From contig NW_021167085.1 of the NCBI RefSeq assembly GCF_003711515.1, positions 807,649 to 871,648 on the forward strand: DNA of 64,000 nucleotides. Reading direction: 5' to 3'. Shown here piece after piece: positions 50,487 to 62,171 of the stretch. Both the position numbers and the translations under genes were made by a program. Each line of letters starts with the position of its first letter. Position 1 is the stretch's first letter. Under the pieces are notes generated by a model. It was not told the DNA's origin. It was given only the letters and a program-made list of their open reading frames with translations, and made no database searches. The stretch is from Sodiomyces alkalinus F11 (taxonomy: Eukaryota > Ascomycota > Sordariomycetes > Glomerellales > Plectosphaerellaceae).

Positions 50487-50723
50487 AGGACGCTAAGGCG
50501 TCGGTATATTTCTTTTATTTTATTTTCTTTTATTACCGCCTAATTAAGTAATAAGTAATAATAGCGGTAGTCGTTATAGGGCACCGCCGTGTAAGAATAT
50601 TTTCTTTCTATTCTTACTAACTACACCGCGGTTTACTAGTATAACCGCGATAAGCCTTAAGTAAGGCTACCGTAGTTACCGGGGAAAGCCCGCGGGACGT
50701 AGGGCTTCGTTACCCGGGGCATT

Positions 50724-51147
50724 TAATACGCCCCGGATTCTACTAGGAATACCAGGGCGTACTACGGGGTACCCCAGCGGTTCTATAGTATAAGCTATAG
50801 TACCCACGGGGTACGCTATAGGTACCTTTAGGGTATACTATAGCTTCCCTGGGGTATAATTAGTGAATACCGGGGAATCCCCCGGGTTCCCGTACGTAGA
50901 AGCCGAGGATTCCACGGGGTTCACCCGTGGATACTTAAGTCCTGGGGGCGCGCCCCCTTAGCTTAGATAGAATATCTTTATTACAGGTCTTTTACTGCAG
51001 TAAAGGTCACCCTTTAAATCCTAGGTTCCCTAGGTCCGATAATGCTGGCTAGCCAGAGTTATGCCCGGATAGGGTATATTAAATCCTAGATCCGTCTAGG
51101 TCCTATAGTGCTAGCTGGCTAGAGTCGTGCCCGGATAGGGTATATTA
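50724..51147 (+). repeat. 3' LTR of element B
   Basis: A 424-bp direct copy of the 5' LTR. Most differences between the two are C-to-T or G-to-A, for example GTACCACGG versus GTACTACGG. No clear polypurine tract is visible just upstream. Confidence 0.93.
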
Positions 51148-51152
51148 TTAAA
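51148..51152. repeat. Right target-site duplication of element B (TTAAA)
   Basis: Pairs with TCAGA at 41,321-41,325; see that entry. The copia frame resumes at the next base. Confidence 0.7.
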
Positions 51153-52975
51153 TGCGCGCTTTATAGAGATTTTAAGGGAAGATAAGAAAGACTAACCTAC
51201 TATCGAAGAGATTATAAACGAATATACGGTTTAGCTACGCTATAGGTATCCCTATAGGCTTAATAAGAACCCTATAGTATTATCGTTTTATACGGCGACG
51301 TTCCTAGGAAAGGATAAAGATAGTAGATAGTAGCCTATTAATTAGGAAGGTTAGTAGTAATAGAGAAAAGAGGATTCTTCGGTAAGGGAATATATCTACG
51401 ATTACGTTAAGATAGGAAAAGCTAAAGGCTACTATTACCCGTGGAGTGGCTGCCCGAACGTTAATCCGACACGCCGCTAAAAGGGCTTTACGCCCTCGAA
51501 GGAGGTAGTAGAACACTACGACCGCGTTATTAAGAGCTAGAGTGCTTCTAAGTAAAAGAAGTTTAGGGAGTATATTAAAAAGGATATCGATAAGGCTAAA
51601 AATAAGGTAAAAGAGTCTAAAGCTAAGTTACTAGAGAAAGATTAGTCTAAGGAAGTATCTAATTTCGTTAATAATAGGGAAGAGGATTCTAATAATAGCT
51701 CTTACGATATATATTTTGCCTTTAATTTCGTGGGAAAAGAGGTAGTATCGTCGACCTCGCTATCGGTTTTCTCGCTCCTGCAAACTAATTAGGTGGTTAG
51801 TAACGACCTATTTAATTAGTTATTAATCGATTCGGGGTCCCTAAGACATATAACTAATTAACGCCACCTGCTCGAGGACTTCTAGCCTGCTACCACTATC
51901 GTTAGACTTTAGATAGGTGGCGGCACCTCTAATCTAGTGGAGGGGTACAGCACCCTGCGTCTTCAGGTTAAAGATATAAAAGGACGTCCTTACACTCTTA
52001 TACTGAAGAACGTGGCGTTTATGGATAGATACCCTATAACGCTGCTAGTAACACGTAGGTTATAGAAGGATTAGAACGCTATGTTTATAACCGGCAGAGA
52101 TATCTTAGTAATAGACCGACGTACCTGCCTGCCGTTGATTAACGTTAACGGCTAATATACCTTTAAACCGACCGATAGTACGCTGCAGCGCTTATAGCAG
52201 TAATAGCAGAGCTATTTCAATAGCTCGAGGGAACTAAAGCCTATAGACGTAGCCGACGCCCGTTTATAGCACGAGAGGCTAGGGCACGCTAACCCTTAAG
52301 CACTGGTATAGCTATTAAAAGGGTGCGTGGGAGGTATCGTGGCTTTAAAAGGAAGAGCGGCACCTTTAGTGGTGGACTACGAGGCTTACGCTATTAGTAA
52401 GGCAAAAAGGATAGTATCGTGACGTCCACCTACCCATAGGCTAATAAGGCCTTTTTAGAGGATTGACGTAGATCTGTTTTCGATGGATCCTGCCGCTAAC
52501 GGCGACGATACTATTACCCTATTCCACGATCCCTACACGTATAAGAACGTGACTAGAACGATACTAGGGTATAAATATATACTATCCTTAATAGCTAACT
52601 TCGAACTCTTTTTATAGAGGTAGTATAGGCCGCTTATTAGTATAATTAGACTTAACGGAGAGAGAGCGTTATAGAAGAAGCTGGATAACTAGTCTTTAGA
52701 TCGTGGTATTCTGTTAGAAAGATTAGCTCCTTATATAGCTATATAGAACGCTAACGCCGAACGTTATAAGGGTATTATCTTCGCTATCGTGAGGGTATTA
52801 GTAGATACCTTAGGCTTCTAGTAGGATATATAGCCAGAGATTATTATAGTAGCCACTTACCTGTATAACCGGATTCCACGCAGGGATCTAGGCTAGTAAA
52901 CCCCCGAGGGAGTACTGAACGCGTGGCTGTAAAAAGAGGGTATCGTTAGCTTTATAGCAGGAACTAATCCCTTAA
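51153..52975 (+). mobile_element. Ty1/copia element A, gag end to integrase (right of insertion)
   Basis: Continuation of the gag frame (ARFIEILREDKKD), then a copia-type protease with LIDSGSLRHITN (about 51,825-51,860) and an integrase core with RIDVDLFSMDPAA, GYKYILSLIANFELF and APYIAI*NANAERYKG. The frame is lost around 52,975, before any reverse transcriptase, so the element is 3'-truncated. Finding protease and integrase with no preceding RT fits the copia order. RIP is milder than in element B. Confidence 0.8.
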
Positions 52976-53760
52976 TGTCAAATAGGTAGTCGTAAAGAGT
53001 GAAAAGGTAGGGTTAAATAAGGAACCAGGTGTGATCACGATAGGATTATAATAGGGTCAGAATATAGGTGTAGCCAAAGAACTAGAATATGGGTATAGCC
53101 AAAGAGTCAGATTAATCGCTAGCCTCCCTCTTTAAAGGGGAGGCTCCCTCGCTCCTTAAGGCTACGCTCTGCTCCTCGAGGACTACTTATTTGCTTCCTC
53201 GAGGGCTGCCTTATTTACTTTAAGGGACTATTCTGTTTGCTGTGTGATAACTTACTTTATTTATACCTCGAGGGGTCTTAGACTAGGTATACCTGGATTC
53301 TTATAGGTGTGTATACTAGGGACCTATTATAACTACTACTATAGGCACCTAATATAGCGACCTCCCCCGGATACTCCTGTCCTTAGGAGCGCCCTGATCC
53401 GTGCCGGCCTCTCGGCTCCTCCGAAAACCTAGTCCCCGAGTTCGTCCCCTAAATCCCCCGACGCCCTAAACCAGAGCCCTCCACGACGGGACCCTAACGG
53501 GTTCCCGCCTAGTTCCTACGCGGGGCCTCCTTAGCCGTGGCCCTGACCCGGGTACGTGCCCTTTTCCGTTATTTCGCTAACCTATCCACTAAAACCAATA
53601 TCCCCGCCAGGACCCTAATAGGTTCTAGGGTGGTTCCCTTCCGGGTCCTCGGATCCGTCTCCTTTATCTTCCTGGGTTATTCCTTTAATCTATCTGATAA
53701 AGACTCCTAAGCTAGTGTTACGTGGTGCACTAACGGTGCTTCTTCCGTGTATTTCGTAGC
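52976..53760. repeat. Lightly mutated segment, possible LTR and element leader
   Basis: This segment keeps many CA and TG steps, unlike its neighbours. It contains two ~24-bp tandem copies of AATATRGGTRTAGCCAAAGA (53,059-53,106) and a TGTGATCACGATAGG start near 53,029. The later half (53,350-53,700) is C-rich with no clear protein. It may be a solo LTR or the LTR and leader of another element; no partner copy is in the window. Confidence 0.4.
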
Positions 53761-55560
53761 TTCCTTCTTTATACTAAAAATAGGTGCCTATATAACTACT
53801 ATTAGGGGGATATCTTATAATCCTACCATTATTCCCTCTTCCTATTCTTCTTCTTCCTCTTCTATACTTAATTTTCCGATTATACTACGCCTAATAAGTC
53901 TACCTAATCTAAGGTATCTTGTACTAACGGTTTATAGTTTTTCTTAATTAATTAATTAATCAACTACTATCTTATAAGTGCTTCCACATGTTTTTTAGTC
54001 TATAATACCGGCTAACCACTTATCTAGTATAGTTACTATACCTTCCTAGGAAGATAATAATAATAATACACGCGCCGCTACTCCCGCGAGTATAACACGG
54101 TCCTTTAAAAGGATTAAGATCGTGGTTACGGCGTTAACCTCGTAGTCTATTAAGTAATCTACCCCGCCGTCGGCTATATAGCCTGTCTTATCGTAGGTTA
54201 TTGCTCCGGTAACGCTAGAGCCTCCTGCTTCTACTACGGCTACGTCGTCGTTGACTACTATACCGTTAGTCGCTCTACGCTAAAGGGTAGTGGATATTGG
54301 TATAGGCGGGGATCTAAAGGCCCCCTATATACGTTATATGGGTAAGTTAGTAACGATTAACTTTAAGGAAAAGGCGCACACTATTAAGGCTAAGACGTGC
54401 CGTCACGCCGATAACGGTTAGCGTATAAATAAGTGCTACTACTACTCCGAGCATAATAGCCTTAAATACCGCGTAGTAAGTTATATATCTTTATTATTAT
54501 CCCTATACTTCCTCCTATTATAGACCACTCTATAGGCCTGTTTCTAATATAATAATAGCTCCCTATTACCGGTAAGAACGCTGCCGAGCAGCTATAAAAG
54601 GTTTTAGTTATCGCTATCGAGAAGGGTAGTCTAAACAAGAGTCGTCGTGTAAGTATTACTAACTATATCCCCTTATTAACCCTGTAAAGTACCCTTACTA
54701 ATCCTTTATAGTACTAGGCTATAGTAGTTCGATACTAGGTTATCCTTAGAGAGGCTTTAGGTTAAGTAACGCTAGAGATTAACCGGTCGTCTACTAAGGA
54801 AGCTATAGTTACTCGGCGTTAAGCTAAGGAAGTTACTAACGCCCGCTAGAAAACGGCGGAAGATATCTATAAGAGGCTTAATAGTATAGAGTCGATCCTT
54901 AAGTAATGCGTCGGGCTATAGCAGCAGCGTTTAGCCGTCGAGCAGAAACGCCTTGATATTAAATAATAACGCCTTACGTTATATAAGCGCGACCTCGCGG
55001 CCTAGGAGCAGACAGCTACTACTTTCGAGCAAATAGCCGCTCTTAACCTGGCCTGGGCTTAGGGAGACCTGCCTATACCCTTAGGGTCTGCCTTAGCCCC
55101 CGCGGAGGTTATCTTTATAGGTAACGATATATTTAGCGATAGTGGTGGCACTATATAACCTTGAGACTCGCTATTAAGGGGCATAATACTGTAAGGTCTA
55201 TAGGGCCCGCCGGACCCTTACGAAGTGCCCGACGATAACGATATAGTGCCGACCTCGTTAGTGAAGAAGGGGAAGAAGGCTTTAACGCCCTTAACTCCTT
55301 TATTAGAGAAGAAGAAGAAGAAGCAGTAGAAGACGAAGACGCCTTTATCTCTTTGGCCTTCGATACTATCCGCGGGTAGTAGGTAAGAGAGGGTAACGGC
55401 TATTACCGCGGGGTAGAGCCAGGTATATATAGAGGATAATAATAGCGAGATGGCTAGGCGGGAGCCTACCCCTTTAGACGATGAATTAGTAGGGTTTAAG
55501 GACGCCCTAAAGGGGCCGTGATAGTATATATAGAGAAACGGGGGTTTTTTCTTTTAGGTT
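53761..55560 (+). pseudogene. Degenerate Cys-rich/coiled-coil gene, unidentified
   Basis: From about 54,340 a frame reads GKLVTINFKEKAHTIKAKTC, then a Cys/His cluster up to KCYYYSEHNS, and is followed at 54,477 by a GTAAGT donor and a likely acceptor TATTATAG about 50 bases on. Beyond about 54,760 a long charged frame, broken only by TAA/TAG, looks helical and coiled-coil (KRLNSIESILK) and ends with Lys runs near 55,310-55,330 and a stop near 55,520. A small zinc-binding cluster followed by coiled coil recalls some repeated fungal genes, but I cannot name it. A 17-T tract lies at about 55,590-55,606. A TTAA microsatellite lies at 53,943-53,960. Confidence 0.4.
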
Positions 55561-57508
55561 TTTTACTAGCCTTCGGGTTAGGTTTTTCCTTTTTTTTTTT
55601 TTTTTTAACCAGCTTTAGGGTATTCCTATCGTAACCCTAATAGTCCTAACTATAGTCCAGCGTGATATATCGTCTTAATTATGATATTCGTAAAGGGGAG
55701 GGATAAGGTGTAAGGAGTAGGGATTATGCCCCGGTAAGTATATTCGCAGGTCTCGATTAATATAGGTAGATATATAGATAAGGGCGTAAAGAGCTATTAG
55801 CGTCTAATAAAGAAAAACAGAGATTAAGAGCAGAACGCTTAAAAGGAAGAAAATAGTAACCGAGGCGATAACGCCTATATAGTTCCCGTCTAGGTTAAGG
55901 GGGGGTCCCTGCCTAAGAATTCATCTCCATAGCCTATTAAAGGGTTTTTCTAGGTTAATATAGCCGGTACGTGGATAGTGTATAAACCTATTTAGTCCCT
56001 AGTAAGTCTCGTTATCTGTAAGGAGGGCGAAAGGATAGAAAAACGTCCTTACGTTATATCTATAAGGTCTCCTATAGGGATAGGGTATAAACCCGTTTAG
56101 TTCCCTAACAGTCTCGCCTTAAAGTAGGCGTCGACGAGTTTGTCGGGGATATTCCGCTTCGGCTCTTAGGTATTTTCTTCGTCGCTATAGCCGGCCTATT
56201 TAATCAGGTACTAGCGCCGTGTGCTCTAATATCGATAGTCCAGGATAGCTTTAACCTTATACATATCCGAATCCGGTTCGACGTTAACTATAGGTGGTGG
56301 TTCCGGTTATAACCTATCGCGGGACTTCTATAGTTCTAGCAGGGAAACCGGGAAAACGTTATAAATCCTTATACCCTTTAGCAGTTCCAATTAGTAGGCC
56401 AGGCTATACGTGCCGACGATTTTAGTCACCTTATATAGTCCGATATACTTATCGCTGAGCTTTTTTAATGGCCTTTTCTATCGGATATTCTTCGTGGATA
56501 GCAGGACGTACTCGTTTACCTTAAAGGAGCGCTAGGCACGACCGTTATTATAGTACCGTTCGTAGGAAGCCTATGCCCTCTTAATAAGGTCCGAAATAGA
56601 ATAGCGCTAGGCTATAAGGTGCTCCGCACGGCGCTCTGCTTTAGCAGCGCGGACCTTACCTGCCCTAGACAGTTATACTTCGTTAGGACCTCGGGGGTTA
56701 TAGCCTATTATGGTATCGGATAGGGTGTAATGTATCGTAGAGTGCCACGCTATATTATAGGTGAACTCTGCTAACGGTAGCCGGTTAATCTAGTTATCCT
56801 ATTCCTACGAGCAGAAAATGCGAAGATAGTGCTCGAGGTTCTAGTTCTGCCGCTCAGTCTATCTATCCGTTTACGGGTGCTAAGCTATAGATAGGCGTTA
56901 TATAGTACCGAGGCAGCGATATAATGTTACCTAAAAACGGCTTATAAATAATAAGCCTCGATCTGATATAATGCTATTAGGTAGGCCGAAAGTACGAAAA
57001 ACGTGATGCTATAAAGACTTAGTAAGTCCTTCTGCTATCAGGCCACTACTTGAGGGGATATGAATCGAGTACTTTGTTAGGCGGTATACTACCACGAGGA
57101 TAGTATCCCTTTTACAGCCTAGGCTATAGACCGGTAGTAGCCCCGTGATAAAGTTAATAGATATCTCTATAAAGGGGCACGGAGGCATTAGGAGACTCGC
57201 TAGTTCGCTATATAGCTTATAGTGCCGCGGCTTAGTGCGTTAATAGATAGCACAGATAGGCATAAACTATCGGACATCCCTAGGCAAATAATCCTAAAAG
57301 TAGAAGTCCGAAATCCTCTTAATAGTCCTTATAACCCTATAGTGCCCCACGCTAGGTCTATTATAGAAACACTATAGGACCTTTTAACGGAGGCTAAAGT
57401 GGTCTAGTATAAAAACGCGATTCTTAAAATAAAGGATAGTAATACTCCTAGACTAATACCCGTGCGTGGCCTCGTCACCGTAGGCCTCACGCTATCTAGT
57501 GTAAAAAG

Positions 57509-58030
57509 GGTTATCCGCTTACGCCTTTACCACCTCTTCTAGTAAGGTGGGGGAATTAAGAGCGGGAATAACAGGGGTAGTGCGGGAACCACGCTAATTC
57601 TCGATAATACGTAAAACACAACGCCTCGACAAAGGCTCCGAGACAAAGTCATCCGCTTACGTCTTAACTATCTTTTCCAGTAAGGTGGGAGGAGCGGGAA
57701 CAGCGCGGGTACTATACTAGGTTCTATATAGGCCTAAGGCAGAACGCTTCGAAACGGACTCTGGAAAAAGGTTATCCGCTTATATCTTAACCACTAAGGT
57801 AGGAGTAGCGGGAAAATCATAACCGGGGCTATTACGGGAACTATCCTGGTTCCCGATATAGCCTAAAATAAGACGCCTCGATAAAGGCTCCGAAAAGAGA
57901 TTATCCGCCTACACCTCTACTACCTTCGGTAAGGGGAAGTTAAGAGCGGGAACAGAAACCAAGGCAGCACGGGAACCACGCTAGTTCCCGATATAGCCTA
58001 TAAAACGCTTAGAAAAAGACTCTATCGCCT
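57509..58030 (-). repeat. Coding tandem repeats inside pol of element C
   Basis: Four degenerate copies of a unit containing TTATCCGCTTA on the + strand begin at about 57,511, 57,649, 57,772 and 57,901. Spacings are 138, 123 and 129 bases, all multiples of three, so the array stays in frame. On the coding strand each unit reads as a variant of A-D-N followed by EPLSRRL and YIGN-like segments. The array sits between RNase H and integrase. Confidence 0.7.
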
Positions 58031-59854
58031 TAACCCGGTTAGTAACCAGGGCACACTTATAGAGCGCGTGCTAGGGCTTTCTTAATAGCCTATCCGCGGG
58101 GTTTAACGTCCCCGGGCGGTGCCGAATCTTAAAATTAAACGGGGCGAGCTCCTTAAGCCACCTAGCGTGCTAGCCCTTAAGCTTCGGCTTATCTAATAGG
58201 TAGCGATAGTTTAGGTGGTCTATTAGAACGACCACGGGGCTTTAACTATAGGTAACGTAGTAACGCCACGTGCGGAAAGACTCGATAATAGCCATAAGCT
58301 CAGAATCGGGCGTGCTATAATTAAGCTTAGCCCCACGTAGCTTACAGGATATAAACGCTATAGGGCGCTATAAGCTATCCTCGAGTTAGCTAATAATAGT
58401 GCTAAGGGTAAAGGCAGAAGCATCTAGCTTAATACGTATTAGCAGTGTAGGGTTAAAATACCGTAAAACGGGCGCTTTCTAGAATAGCAGTTTTATCTCC
58501 TTAAACACGGTCTAGGCCTACGGGGAAAGTACGAGGATCCTAATATACCCCCCCTTTAAATAATCTATAAGAGGGGCAGCGACCTTGGAATAGTTCTTAA
58601 TAAAGCGCCTATAAAACCCTATAAAGCCTAGGAAGACCTGTATCTTCTTAACACTATTAGGAAGCTCCTAGTCGCGGATAGTATTAACACGGGATAGGTC
58701 TATACGTATCCTATCCGGGCTATAGATGAACCCGAGGAACTCGATATCGCGGGTCTTAAACTCACACTTATCGGGGTTAGCATACAGGGACTACTGCCTA
58801 AGCCTAGTAAGGACCTCGCGGATATACATGTGGTGGGTAACCAAGTCCTTACTATAGATAAGGATATCGTCGAGGTATATAACGCAAATAGTATCGACAA
58901 GGCCTGTTAGCGCCTGGTTAATATACCGTTAGAAGCTCGCGGGGGCGTTAGTTAACCTGAATAATATAACGAGATACTCGTAGTGACCGTATTTCGTCCG
59001 AAACGCCGTTTTCTACTTATCGCCCTCCCGAATCCGTAATCGGTAGTAAATATCCTTAAGATCCAGCTTAGTATAGTACTACGCCGATAATAGCCGATCT
59101 AGGATTTCGTGGATAAGGGGCAGGGGGGTACGGTCCTTAACGGTCACCTTATTTAGCCCTCTATAATTAATATAGAGGCGTAGCTTACTATCTTTCTTAG
59201 GGATAAATAGGATAGGGGCGCCGGCCGGACTAATAGATAGTCTAATCCACTCTTTTATAACGGTATCCTATAGATACTAACGTAGTACCTCGAGCTCCTA
59301 GGCGGCGAGGGGGTAAATAGGACCATAGGGAGGCTTTTTCCCCTCCTCGACCTTAATAGCGTGGTCCTACTATTAGTACGTCGGTAGCCGTCCGGCGTTT
59401 TCGACGTTAAAAACATTAGCGAAATCTTAATACTATTCCGGTAGCGTGGAGGTGGCTATTAGGTCCCCGTCTAGGCCAGGGTAGACCCCGTCTACTAGGA
59501 ATTTATCCCTATATCCCACTAAAGGGTTTTCTATTAGGCCGGGGTGGCCGATGTAGCCGATATAGCCGATATATAGGACCCGCGTAGAACCTATATAGGT
59601 TAGAGTAAGGATAGACTTAGCTTATCTAACTGCCCTACACAGCTCTTTTAGGGACGTAACTATACTAAGCTCCGCGTAGAACAAGGGATAAGTCCACGTA
59701 CTGCACTGCTAATTAACGTTAGGGTTAACGGCTATAAGCCACGGCCTCCTTAGGATAATCTTCGCGCCCGTAAGATTTATATCGTGGAACTTGGCGCGTT
59801 ACACCCTCTTTTGACTCTAATAGTCGGTGGTGGTAATAATCCTATAGAGGAATC

Positions 59855-59859
59855 TAAGG
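59855..59859. repeat. Presumed left target-site duplication of element D (TAAGG)
   Basis: Five bases flanking the D LTR inside element C, by analogy with the 5-bp duplication of B. The partner lies beyond the window, so this is unconfirmed. Confidence 0.35.
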
Positions 59860-60283
59860 TGATATACCCTATCCGGGCACGACTCTGGCCAGCCAGTACT
59901 ATAGGACCTAGACAGATCTAGGATTTAATATACCCTATCTGGGCACGACTCTAGCTAGCCAGTACTATCGGACCTAGGGAACCCAGGATTTAAAGGGTAA
60001 CCTTTATTATAGTAACAAAGGTGTAATAAAGATATCTTATCTAAGCTAAGGGGGCGCGCCCCCGGGACTTAAGTATCTACGGGTAAACCCCGTGGAATCC
60101 TCGGCTTCTACGTATAGGAACCCGGGGGATTCCCCGGTATTCACTAATTATACCCTAGAGAAGCTATAGTATACCCTAAAGGTACCTATAGCATACCCCG
60201 TGGGTACTATAGCTTATACTATAGAACCGCTAGGGTACCCCGTGGTACGCCCTAGTATTTCTAGTAGAATCCGGGGCGTATTA
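59860..60283 (-). repeat. 3' LTR of element D
   Basis: A 424-bp copy of the B LTR in inverse orientation. It still ends TATATCA on its own strand, showing that the B termini TATATTA derive from a canonical CA end. Confidence 0.93.
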
Positions 60284-60520
60284 AATACCCCGGGTAATAA
60301 AGCCCTACGTCCCGCGGGCTTTCCCCGGTAATTATAGTGGCCTTACTTAAGGCTTATCGCGGTTATACTAGTAAACCGCGGTGTAGTTAGTAAGGATAGA
60401 ACGAAAATATTCTTACGCGGCGGTGCCCTATAGCGACCACCGCCGTTACTATCTATTACCTAGCTAGGCGGTAATAAAAGAAAAGAAAATAAAAGGAATA
60501 TACCGACGCCTTAGCGTTCT

Positions 60521-62171
60521 ATCTTTATAGTATACCCTAGTAAATTCCTATAGCGCCGTGAATCTTTCGCGCTATTCCGTGTAATTAGTCTAAAATAGTT
60601 ATGCTATTATCGTCCTCTATATCCGTCACGACTTACACTTTATCCGGGAAGCTCTAAAAGTTAATATCGACCTCTAAGATAGTGGATACTTTATCGATTA
60701 TTATCGTATCCGCTAGCTTAAGTAGGTTAATAGAGTCGATATCGCTAAACGCTAATAGTCCGGTATAAGTATAGCTAGTATACTATCGTTTAAGCACGGC
60801 GTATATTAGGATAATACGGGTTATTAGTTTACGGTTAGCCGTAATACTGTTCGCTAGCTACTTTGTATAGCTGGCTAATAGTTAACTATCGCCTCTAAGA
60901 GGCCTTAGGTGTATAAGCTTTCCTATACAGAAATAGCGAACTATTATTATTAGGTCTAATATATTCTATATAGTGCTAGGGGTAATAATATCTTCGATTA
61001 TAGAGTAAAGCTATTTACTAGCTAGGATTAGTAGTATAGTTCTGTGGCCATGCTAGTAGACTATAATAAGGTCCTAGTTACCCTTAGCGATTATATAGAA
61101 TAAGGGCCGCGCGTCCTTATCGCGTAATTATACCCCGAAATACTTAACCGTATTTATAAGGAGTTTCTCCCGGGACCCTTCTACCGCGATACGCTTAGCC
61201 GGCGTTATTATTCGTTTATACACGTTTAGTATAGGCCGCTTAGACGCTTTAGTAGGCGTGGTAATATTTAGCGCGCCGCCCTAGCATACCTAACCGAGGA
61301 AGTTATGAACCGATAGGATATTAATAGCCTAGTCGTCGTTATAGCCGGGGCCTATCGCTAGGCCCTCGAGGAATTGTTTAGCCAGCTTATTACGTTTTAC
61401 TGCTTCTTTAGCGTATTCTTAGGATTTACGGCGATACTCGTCTTCGATAATAGTCTTATCTTATATACCTAAAAGATTATATATAGCCTAAAAGAGGAAG
61501 GTTTACTCCTGTTAGTAGTTTATTATATACTTAGGAATAATCACGATATTATTTATAAGGGGGTTTACGGCGGGATCGGTAACTAGTAAACTGCTTACCT
61601 CGGCGTTATTCTTTAGATTAGTATATATAGTCGACCGGGGGCCTAATATAACGGCGGGGGAGTCTATATGCTTAGCGGTAGTTTTCTAGGGCGTTTTAGT
61701 ATATTTACCGGTATAATTACGCGGGGTGTCCGCGTTATATTCTATAATATATTACTTAAATAGGGTTTTTAGCTCGTACCACGACGCGATATACTTACTA
61801 GTGTCTAGTAAATATTCGGGCTAGGGGTATTAGCTAATAATTAGCTTAGCCTTAACCTCGGTTATACCTTAGTTTACTTAGGGATAATTATAGGGAACGA
61901 AGATTATACGGTCTAGGTTATAAGTAACGGGATAGTTATATCCTTAGGCCTTTATAAAATAACAGAAGTCCTTAAGTTTATCCCTATATATTTCTTTCTA
62001 TACGGCAGAGCGCGTGCTAAGGGTAAAGCGCTTATATTTAAGTCTCTCCTCTCCGCCGTATAGTATAACGGCGCGGAGGTATCCCTCCTTAGTAAGCCCG
62101 TGTCCGGCCCTTTTCGCGGTCTTAAACGCTTTCTTAAACGTTTCGCGGTACTTAATATCCTATAACGGCTA
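60521..62171 (-). pseudogene. Extra reading frame of element D, function unknown
   Basis: The counterpart of the frame at 48,836-50,486. The region encoding YRETFKKAFKTAKRAGH is at about 62,090-62,160 on the minus strand. It keeps the same placement, 238 bases from the LTR. Interrupted by TAA/TAG like the B copy. Confidence 0.7.

Larger units (their letters stand above)
41326..51147 (+). mobile_element. Complete Ty3/gypsy chromovirus, element B
   Basis: A 9.8 kb LTR retrotransposon with identical-length LTRs (41,326-41,749 and 50,724-51,147). In order on the + strand are gag-like, protease, reverse transcriptase, RNase H, integrase with chromodomain, then an extra frame of unknown function. 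The order with integrase after RNase H is that of Ty3/gypsy, and the chromodomain marks a chromovirus. Every coding part carries many TAA/TAG codons, so the copy is dead. It is inserted in the gag of copia element A. Confidence 0.92.
55900..59859 (-). mobile_element. Ty3/gypsy chromovirus, element C (5'-truncated)
   Basis: Reading the minus strand from 59,859: a protease-end/RT linker, then RT with [20 protein letters not shown] (about 59,160-59,220) and an intact catalytic Y-L-D-D at 58,866-58,877. RNase H follows, ending in FNFKIRHRPGTLNPAD (about 58,090-58,140). Then come coding tandem repeats (57,509-58,030), integrase core (about 56,840-57,330) and a chromodomain AGYSDEENT*EPKRNIP (about 56,130-56,200). 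Stops are TAA/TAG. The 5' end is cut at 59,860 by the LTR of element D. I could not define its 3' LTR. It is less mutated than B and belongs to a different family. Confidence 0.82.

Noticed and set aside
58700..58900. Small open frame on the minus strand in element C
   Set aside because: It is out of frame with the reverse transcriptase that occupies the same bases.
59855..59859. Confirmed target duplication for element D
   Set aside because: Only one side lies in the window, so the duplication cannot be verified.
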